NCBI GenBank assembly: GCA_036644995.1
Contig: JAVXOZ010000025.1
Span: 1-31,087 of the forward strand
DNA from: Cryptoclostridium sp036644995
GTDB taxonomy: Bacteria; Bacillota; Dehalobacteriia; UBA7702
Direction: 5' to 3'
Length of the DNA: 31,087 nucleotides
Made by a program: the position numbers and the translations under genes. Numbering within the stretch: the stretch's first letter is position 1; each line of letters starts with the position of its first letter. Positions 24,720 to 31,087 of the stretch are shown piece after piece. Below the pieces are notes generated by a model. That model worked only from the letters and a program-made list of their open reading frames with translations. It had not been told where the DNA came from and searched no databases.

Positions 24720-27700
24720 ATGAACAAAACAGCGATTAAGAATTTTGCAATCAGTGCCAGAAAAAAGCTGATTGCAATGGCAATAGATAAAGCCGGTATC
24801 ATCGGCATAACTAAGGACGGAGCATCAAAAGCCAGCAGCTTCGGCAAGGGTTTTGCAATATTTCCTACCCATTTTGGAACTGAAACTCAAATAGATGGCA
24901 GGCATGATTTGGAACAGCGAGAAAATCTTGTTAATAAAATCAAACAAGATGGATTTGATGTGGTCATAGAGGAAGTTGCCTACACTTGGTTTAACCGCAT
25001 TATTGCAATGCGTTTTATGGAGGTTAATAACTATCTCCCCAGCGGTGTGCGTGTGCTTAGCAGCGAAACCATGGGTAAATTTGAGCCGGATATTGTAACA
25101 CAGGCTCCGGAAATTGGTTTGGATTTTACCGATGCCCAAAAGGACGAAATCTACACCCTTAAAGATGACCCACGCAAAAGCGGCGAACTATTCAAAAAGC
25201 TGTTTATTAAGGAATGCAATGAATTGAGCAAGATTTTGCCCCAGCTGTTTGAAAACACATTAGAAAATAATGACTTTACCGAAATTCTTTTTGACCTTTC
25301 CTGGGACAAGGACGACGGCGTGGTGCGTGAATTGCTGTCAATAGACGAAGCCGATTTTTTGGAAGCCGTAGAGATTATCGGGTGGATGTATCAGTATTAT
25401 AATACTGAGCCAAAAGAAGAAACTTTTTCCTTGCTTAAAAAGAATGTAAAAATTACAAAAGAGCGTATTTCCTCTGCAACACAGCTTTTTACACCGGATT
25501 GGATTGTACGGTATATGGTGGAAAACTCTCTCGGTCGCTTGTGGCTTGAAGGACACTCGAACACTAACTTAAAAGCCCATTGGAAGTATTATCTGGAAGA
25601 AGCAGACCAAGAAGAAAGCGTAAAAGTAGAGCTTGAAAAAATCAGAGCTAACTATAAAAATATCAAATTAGAAGAAATTAAACTCATTGACCCATGTATG
25701 GGTAGTGGGCATATTTTGGTGTATGCTTTTGATGTGTTGATGCAGATTTATTTGAGTTGTGGCTATACCAAAGAAGATGCAGTTAGCAGTATTTTACAGC
25801 ATAATCTCTATGGCATAGATATAGATAAACGTGCTTTTCAGCTAACCTATTTTGCTCTCAATATGAAAGCGAGAAGTTATGATAGGGGATTTTTTACAAG
25901 AGGAATTTCTTCACAGGTTTATTGCCCTAAAGGCTATACCCAAGGTGAGGAATACGGTTCTCTCTTAAATGTAGATGAATTGGAAGCAAAGCCACAAGAA
26001 CCCACAGATCTTACCCTGTTTAATATGGACTGGGAAAAAGATGTGAACACTTGGAATTTTCGCAGATTGCTAAACCAAAAATATGATGTTGTGGTCACAA
26101 ATCCACCCTATATGGGTAACAGCGGCATGGGTGGAAAACTGGCGGACTTTGTGAAGAAGAATTATCCCGATAGCAAAAGCGATTTGTTTGCATGCTTTAT
26201 GGAGCAAGGGAATCAAATGACTAAGCCTAATGGCTACAACTGTATGGTTACAATGCAATCATGGATGTTTTTATCCAGCTTTGAAAAGATGCGGAAAAAA
26301 ATGTTAAATCAAACTACAATCACAAATTTAATGCACATGGAAAACATGGTAATGGGAATTGCCTTTGGTACTGCGGTAACAGTATTTAGAAACTCTAAAC
26401 AGAAAAAGTATAAAGGCATATACAATCAAATTAAAATGTGCGATATAGAGAGTAGCACCAATTTGCCAAAAGAGTTTCCTGTGCAAGGCAATCGCTTTGC
26501 ACAGGTGAGCACAGAAAACTTCAAAAAAATCCCCGGCGCCCCGATTGCGTATTGGGTGAGCGAGAATATGTTGGGTGCATTTGAAAAAGGAGTTGTTCTT
26601 GGCGATATTGCATTTCCTAAAACGGGAATGACTACTGGCGATAACAACCGATTTCTAAGATTCTGGTATGAAATCAATTTCTGCAAAGCAATGGTTAATG
26701 CTAAAACTTCTAGCGAGGCTCAGGAGTCTGGTATGAAATGGTTTCCATACTGTAAGGGTGGCGGATATATGCGGTGGTATGGATACAACGAATATCTTAT
26801 AAATTGGGAAAACAATGGATTTGAAATAAAAAACAATATTAAAGATAATGGAAATAAAACTGCAAGTGTTAGAAGTGAACAATTATATTTCCAAAAGCTC
26901 ATTACTTGGTCTGCGGTTACTTCTGGAAAGTTTTCTTGCAGAAATGTTAATGGTGGTGCTTTGTTTGATTCAGGTGGCTCAAGCATATCAATAAATAGCG
27001 ACAGTGATTATATCCTTGCATTACTTAATGGGAAAATAGGGCAGTATTACTTAGATGTTAGTAATGCAACAATTAACTATCAGCCGGGAGATATTGCTAG
27101 CATACCCGTTATTATAAGCAATAAAGAAGAAATTTCTAGCTTTTCAGAGCAAAACATCTCCCTCTCCAAAACTGACTGGGATTCATTTGAAACCTCGTGG
27201 GATTTTGAACAGCACCCGCTTATCAGAGAATCGACTGTGCAGATGGCGTTCGCGGCATGGGAGCAGGAATGCAACCACCGTTTCAACACACTAAAATCCA
27301 ATGAAGAAGAACTCAACCGCATTTTCATCGAAATTTACGGCTTGCAGGATGAGCTAACTCCAGAGGTTGCGGACAAAGACGTAACCGTTCGCAAGGCTGA
27401 CCTAACCCGTGATATCAAAAGCCTAATCTCCTATGCTGTGGGCTGTATGTTCGGGCGGTATTCCCTTGATGTGGAGGGGATTGCTTTTGCAGGCGGCGAA
27501 TTTGATAGCAGTAAATACAGCACCTTTATTCCGGATTGTGATAATATTTTGCCTATCACAGATGAGGAATATTTTGAAGATGATATCGTGAGCGGTTTTG
27601 TGGAATTTGTTCGCTTGGTTTACGGTGATGATACCGTGGAAGAAAACCTTGACTTCATTGCAGAGGCGCTCGGCAACAAAGGCGGTAGTCCCAGGCAGGT

Positions 27701-28157
27701 TATCCGCAATTATTTCCGCAAGGATTTCTATAAAGATCACTGTAAAATTTATCAAAAACGTCCTATCTATTGGCTGTTTGATTCCGGCAAAGCCGATAGC
27801 TTCAAAGCACTTATCTATCTACACCGCTATGATTGTGATACCGTTGGCCGTGTTCGTACAGATTACCTCCATAAACAGCAGGGATTTTTGGAGAATGCCA
27901 TTGAGTATTGCGACTATATTTTAAACAGCAGCCAAAACCCTCGTGATAAAGCCGATGCCACCAAGAGAAAAAATAAGCTGGTAAAACAATTAGCCGAAAC
28001 CAAGCTATACGATCAGGCAATGGGGCATATCGCCTTACAGCGTATAGATTTGGATTTAGATGACGGTGTAAAGGTTAACTATCAAAAATTCCAAGGTGTG
28101 GAAGTGGCAAGAGAAGGACAAAAAACCCTGAGCATTGATTTATTGGGGAAGATTTAG
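24720..28157 (+). CDS. pglX: BREX adenine-specific DNA methyltransferase PglX
   Basis: N6-adenine methyltransferase that marks host DNA at an asymmetric site and directs BREX specificity. The 1145-aa protein has the SAM-binding motif DPCMGSG at residues 324-330 and the catalytic NPPY at 461-464. The conserved PglX stretch TGDNNRFLRFWYE follows near 640. The region from about 640 to 800 would contain target recognition and is clearly more AT-rich than its flanks (about 35% GC against 46-48% by hand count), which suggests exchange of that segment. The C-terminal part (about 810-1145) is typical of PglX. The frame is intact with no simple-sequence tract that would suggest phase variation. Spacing is 16 bp from brxC and 13 bp to pglZ. 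Confidence 0.93.
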   Translation: MNKTAIKNFAISARKKLIAMAIDKAGIIGITKDGASKASSFGKGFAIFPTHFGTETQIDGRHDLEQRENLVNKIKQDGFDVVIEEVAYTWFNRIIAMRFMEVNNYLPSGVRVLSSETMGKFEPDIVTQAPEIGLDFTDAQKDEIYTLKDDPRKSGELFKKLFIKECNELSKILPQLFENTLENNDFTEILFDLSWDKDDGVVRELLSIDEADFLEAVEIIGWMYQYYNTEPKEETFSLLKKNVKITKERISSATQLFTPDWIVRYMVENSLGRLWLEGHSNTNLKAHWKYYLEEADQEESVKVELEKIRANYKNIKLEEIKLIDPCMGSGHILVYAFDVLMQIYLSCGYTKEDAVSSILQHNLYGIDIDKRAFQLTYFALNMKARSYDRGFFTRGISSQVYCPKGYTQGEEYGSLLNVDELEAKPQEPTDLTLFNMDWEKDVNTWNFRRLLNQKYDVVVTNPPYMGNSGMGGKLADFVKKNYPDSKSDLFACFMEQGNQMTKPNGYNCMVTMQSWMFLSSFEKMRKKMLNQTTITNLMHMENMVMGIAFGTAVTVFRNSKQKKYKGIYNQIKMCDIESSTNLPKEFPVQGNRFAQVSTENFKKIPGAPIAYWVSENMLGAFEKGVVLGDIAFPKTGMTTGDNNRFLRFWYEINFCKAMVNAKTSSEAQESGMKWFPYCKGGGYMRWYGYNEYLINWENNGFEIKNNIKDNGNKTASVRSEQLYFQKLITWSAVTSGKFSCRNVNGGALFDSGGSSISINSDSDYILALLNGKIGQYYLDVSNATINYQPGDIASIPVIISNKEEISSFSEQNISLSKTDWDSFETSWDFEQHPLIRESTVQMAFAAWEQECNHRFNTLKSNEEELNRIFIEIYGLQDELTPEVADKDVTVRKADLTRDIKSLISYAVGCMFGRYSLDVEGIAFAGGEFDSSKYSTFIPDCDNILPITDEEYFEDDIVSGFVEFVRLVYGDDTVEENLDFIAEALGNKGGSPRQVIRNYFRKDFYKDHCKIYQKRPIYWLFDSGKADSFKALIYLHRYDCDTVGRVRTDYLHKQQGFLENAIEYCDYILNSSQNPRDKADATKRKNKLVKQLAETKLYDQAMGHIALQRIDLDLDDGVKVNYQKFQGVEVAREGQKTLSIDLLGKI

Positions 28158-28170
28158 GAGGGCGTAAACT

Positions 28171-30717
28171 ATGAACCTACAAACCATAACTGAAAAACTG
28201 AATACCGAATTTGCGGGTTCAGAACGCAAACTTATTTTTTGGTATGATGACAATAGCGAGTTTGCCGAGGACATTGATACACTGGCACTTGCCAATGCTA
28301 AGATACATAAGCTTACCGGTGATAACGTGCTGTACACCAAGTATCTTTTGGAAAGCGTAGATACTCAAAGCAGTTATCTTATCTATGCACCGTTTCCAAA
28401 GCCGGCGGATATAGATAATCACCTTGCGGATATGATTTACTACTCCAAGGAGTTTCATGCAGATAGGGTTTCTTTGCTTTGCGCCGAGCTTGGAATCCCC
28501 GAGAAATTCAAGGAACATCTGGCAAAATATCCCAATTTTTGGAAATCAAATAAACAGGTGCAAAATGAGCGAGCACAAAAATTTGCAGCACTGGGCATAG
28601 AGGATTATAATACGGAAACAATTGATATCGGACTTTTAGCAGTAATGCTGAATGTTAAAACACCAAACTTTGAAGAAGTGCTAAAGACATTGATTTTGTC
28701 TGATAATTATACAGACAGCAAATATATTTTAGATATTGAAAAGATGAATTTACTGCCGACACTATGGCAGCTCAGTGAGAGGTATTATGGATATACCGAT
28801 GAAAATCCTACCCTTGAAAAATTCATTGCCACTCTCTTACTGACGTATACCGCACATAGTTGCACAGGAGAAATGCCAAAAGTTTATCAACAGTTTTTAA
28901 GTCAAAAATCCAATGACGTTTCGGTTTTTGCCTCAAACCTTATGAACAATATGCTTTATCGGGAACGTTATGATGAAATAGCAAAGGAGCTTTCTGCTAA
29001 ACTCAAATTAGCAGAATATATCACCCCTGAAAAAATAGAACAGTATCTATTTTGTGATGGGTTTGAAATTTTTGATACATTGATTATTGCACATCTGGCA
29101 AAAGTGATGGTGGATAGCGGCAAACCATTAACAGAAAATTACCGTGAAATGATTAAGCGTCGTGGGAAAAAGTGTCACTATGCCAATAAATTCCGTGGAT
29201 ATTATCGTGCACTCAGTCGTGGGGATAAGCTAATTTCTGCTATCAACAATTTTGAGCAAGATAGTGCCAAAAATGCGGATGAAATCCTTGAAAGCTATGT
29301 AAAAAAATGGCATATAATTGATGGCTACTATCGGCAGTTTTATTTTGCTTTCGACCATCTTGCCGATGGGTCTGCACTGATGGATTTGCGTGTATTGGTG
29401 GAAAATTTATATACCAATGGCTATCTTTCTAAGCTTTCTGTTATGTGGGCAGAAAAATTAGAATCCATATCTTCCTATAGGGATCTTACAGCCACAAAGC
29501 AATATAATTTCTATCAAGCAATTGCACAGCCCGGCTCACAAAAAGAATGTACCGTGGTGATTATTTCAGACGCATTTCGTTTCGAGTGCGGAAGTGAGCT
29601 GCACAAACGATTCACGGCAAAAGCAGGAGCAAAAGCGGAGTTATCCTATATGCTCTCGGTGTTGCCCTCTTATACACGCCTTGGCATGGCGGCACTGTTA
29701 CCACATAAGACCTTGTGCTTTTGCGATAACTTTGATGTACTTGTAGATGGAGTTAAATGTCAATCAAAACAGGAACGAACTGCTATTTTGAAAACCGCTC
29801 ACCATACATCCGCAGTATTTAGCTATGCAGAAATTATGGCAATGAAGCGAGATGCTGTAAGAGATGCCGCTGCGGGAAAAAATTTAATTTATATCTATCA
29901 TGACCAAATTGACGCACGTGGTGATAACCAAGCCACCGAAGATGAGGTGTTTAACGCAGCAGATGAAGCCATTTTAGAGATTATGGCACTGGTGCAAAAG
30001 CTTACCGTTGACCGCTCTATTACAAACTATATCATAACAGCAGATCACGGCTTTATTTATAAGCGTGATAAACGTGAGGAATGGGACAAGATAAATCTCA
30101 GCAATGCCATTGAAGAACACATGAACAAACGCTATATTTTATCAAAAGGTCAAATTCCTAAAATAGAGGGTTCACTTACCTATTCTATGGAATATCTTGA
30201 CCCGGCTCTTGGGGATTATCATGTAACGGTTCCAAGGGGCGTGGATATTTTCAAAATGAGTGGCGGTGGGCAAAAATATGTACACGGTGGACTTTCGTTG
30301 CAGGAGGTTGTTATCCCACTACTCAGGGTAAAAACAGAGCGTGGAAAGCAAAATATAGGCAGTGTTAAAGTAGCATTGACTTCCCTTACACGAAAAATAA
30401 CAAACCTCATTACTTATTTTGATTTCATTCAAGTTGAAAACATTAGCGATACACTCAAACCGGTTAAATTAAAGGTCTATTTTGAATCCGAGAGTGGCGA
30501 GGATATTTCCGATGAAGAAATCATTGTGGCAGATAAAAAAAATGTTTCACCGGAAAAACGACAATTCCATGAAAAGTTTACATTCCGCAACCGTAAATAT
30601 AGCAAAACAGAACGTTACTATATGGTGATAGTGGATATGGCAACAAACGTGGAGGTGGAGCGGCATGAATTTCAGTTTGATATCGCCTTTGCCGAAGATT
30701 TTGGGTTTAATCTATAA
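28171..30717 (+). CDS. pglZ: BREX alkaline-phosphatase-superfamily protein PglZ
   Basis: The 848-aa protein carries the PglZ core of the alkaline phosphatase superfamily: metal-ligand motif ISDAFRFE with D467, the PSYTRLGMAALLPH segment, YHDQIDARGD, and TADHG with D625-H626. The N-terminal 450 residues are helical and the C-terminal region is beta-rich, with YVHGGLSLQEVVIPLL linking them. PglZ is part of the core complex and is required for methylation and defence. GGAGG precedes the start. The intact PglZ is directly followed, 11 bases later, by the ruined brxL. The active-site motifs appear complete. Confidence 0.92.
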   Translation: MNLQTITEKLNTEFAGSERKLIFWYDDNSEFAEDIDTLALANAKIHKLTGDNVLYTKYLLESVDTQSSYLIYAPFPKPADIDNHLADMIYYSKEFHADRVSLLCAELGIPEKFKEHLAKYPNFWKSNKQVQNERAQKFAALGIEDYNTETIDIGLLAVMLNVKTPNFEEVLKTLILSDNYTDSKYILDIEKMNLLPTLWQLSERYYGYTDENPTLEKFIATLLLTYTAHSCTGEMPKVYQQFLSQKSNDVSVFASNLMNNMLYRERYDEIAKELSAKLKLAEYITPEKIEQYLFCDGFEIFDTLIIAHLAKVMVDSGKPLTENYREMIKRRGKKCHYANKFRGYYRALSRGDKLISAINNFEQDSAKNADEILESYVKKWHIIDGYYRQFYFAFDHLADGSALMDLRVLVENLYTNGYLSKLSVMWAEKLESISSYRDLTATKQYNFYQAIAQPGSQKECTVVIISDAFRFECGSELHKRFTAKAGAKAELSYMLSVLPSYTRLGMAALLPHKTLCFCDNFDVLVDGVKCQSKQERTAILKTAHHTSAVFSYAEIMAMKRDAVRDAAAGKNLIYIYHDQIDARGDNQATEDEVFNAADEAILEIMALVQKLTVDRSITNYIITADHGFIYKRDKREEWDKINLSNAIEEHMNKRYILSKGQIPKIEGSLTYSMEYLDPALGDYHVTVPRGVDIFKMSGGGQKYVHGGLSLQEVVIPLLRVKTERGKQNIGSVKVALTSLTRKITNLITYFDFIQVENISDTLKPVKLKVYFESESGEDISDEEIIVADKKNVSPEKRQFHEKFTFRNRKYSKTERYYMVIVDMATNVEVERHEFQFDIAFAEDFGFNL

Positions 30718-30728
30718 GAGGGAAGAAG

Positions 30729-30883
30729 ATGAATGATTTTAAACTCTCCATGATAATTTAACTGACGATTCAGTGATTGATGAGGGTGCTGTCACTGTTA
30801 AGAAAATTTTAGCAGATAATTTTGTATGCCCGAATGAATCTCAGAAGTTCATTTTCAAACTCAGATATTGTAAAATAGCAGTT
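30729..30883 (+). pseudogene. brxL: Remnant of brxL (Lon-like BREX protease/ATPase)
   Basis: A start with a good ribosome binding site (GGAAGAAG before ATG 30729) reads MNDFKL, as in BrxL N-termini, but stops after ten codons. In another frame, 30743-30880 reads HDNLTDDSVIDEGAVTVKKI and continues ...LADNFVCPNESQKF. This matches the BrxL N-terminal region pattern DD..I..G...VK.IL.(D/E)N(Y/F)V.P(D/N)E...K. An internal deletion with frameshift therefore joins the first residues to about residue 50 of the normal protein. The remaining 600 or so residues are missing because the sequence runs into the repeat at 30884. The family match is from memory of BrxL sequences. Confidence 0.8.
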
Positions 30884-30943
30884 AGGCTGTGGATAAAGTC
30901 TGATATTCGGAAAAATCCCTTCCCATCCACTGCTTATGTACAT
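30884..30943 (+). repeat. Half copy of the palindromic element at the right edge of the BREX island
   Basis: These 60 bases match 19097-19156 in the same orientation with two mismatches. Similarity stops at the loop (TACAT), so the right half of the palindrome is missing. It begins exactly where brxL similarity ends. Confidence 0.85.
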
Positions 30944-31031
30944 CTATATGTGACCCAATTATTTGGCAATAAATTATGCTGCAACGATTTAGGTATCTTT
31001 GAATTATTGCCCATCCACTTAAAAAATTATA
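30944..31031. other. Unassigned sequence between the repeat and the terminator
   Basis: A frame entering from the repeat stays open to 31060, but its first part is repeat and brxL remnant, so it is not accepted as a gene. The last part (QLFGNKLCCNDLGIFELLPI) is not recognised and could be the tail of another disrupted gene. Confidence 0.4.
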
Positions 31032-31077
31032 AAAAAGCCGTGGTAACCTTTTTTCATTAAGGTTATCACGGCTTTTT
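31032..31077. terminator. Strong bidirectional intrinsic terminator
   Basis: AAAAAGCCGTGGTAACCTT (31032-31050) pairs with AAGGTTATCACGGCTTTTT (31059-31077) with one G-U pair. A-run and U-run flanks suit termination in both directions. It closes the BREX region. Confidence 0.88.
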
Positions 31078-31087
31078 ATATATATAG

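Noticed and set aside
27598..27924. 108-codon plus-strand frame inside pglX
   Set aside because: It is out of frame within the intact methyltransferase gene and shows no family resemblance.
30773..31060. 95-codon open frame starting GTG after pglZ
   Set aside because: Its first part is a frameshifted BrxL fragment and its middle is the dispersed repeat, so it is a chance extension of a pseudogene. It also runs into the terminator stem.

Overview
This 31 kb window looks like the chromosome of a low-GC, Gram-positive-type anaerobe, most likely a Clostridia-class Firmicute. The reasons are AT-rich DNA, strong AGGAGG-type ribosome binding sites, an S-layer (SLH) surface protein, a lipoprotein with a classical lipobox, an MttB-family methyltransferase with a sigma-54 activator, and PAS/Cache diguanylate cyclases. 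The sequence does not allow a species call.

Layout. (1) 1-2375: a minus-strand SLH surface protein, split only on paper by a 100-N gap. The gap is flanked by an exact 55-bp duplication; collapsing it restores one 705-codon frame. (2) 2898-4601: a minus-strand membrane GGDEF protein with its own promoter. (3) 4602-8613: an MttB-family corrinoid methyltransferase without pyrrolysine, followed by a PAS-AAA-Fis sigma-54 activator. Upstream of the methyltransferase lie a near-consensus -24/-12 promoter and four copies of a TTAATGC-N6-GCATTAA palindrome, read here as the enhancer sites. (4) 8895-13599: a minus-strand, translationally overlapping operon tetR - MMPL/RND transporter - exported coiled-coil protein with LxxG heptads. 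Its sigma-70 promoter sits exactly between two TAAAC-N4-GTTTA operators. (5) 13881-18989: an unrecognised lipoprotein, a terminator, and a 1174-aa Cache-PAS-GGDEF-GAF signalling protein. (6) 18990-19679: a 690-bp gene-free stretch with a long palindromic repeat element, duplicated hairpins and a perfectly phased array of 20-bp tandem repeats. (7) 19680-30883: a type 1 BREX phage-defence operon, small XRE regulator - brxA - brxB - brxC - pglX - pglZ, ending in a wrecked brxL. (8) 30884-31087: a second copy of half of the palindromic element, and a strong terminator.

How it fits together. The BREX operon is complete for its methylation core, but the Lon-like BrxL is reduced to about 50 recognisable codons with a frameshift, then cut off at the repeat. 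The 60-bp repeat therefore brackets an 11.8-kb island. The mttB locus is a self-contained regulatory unit (enhancers, promoter, enzyme, activator) but has no corrinoid protein gene nearby, so the methyl acceptor must be encoded elsewhere. Two GGDEF proteins flank the centre of the window and differ in whether they keep the product-inhibition site. An intergenic hairpin family with a conserved TAT loop occurs three times (1-56, 8724-8756, 19227-19253), each time next to a second strong hairpin.
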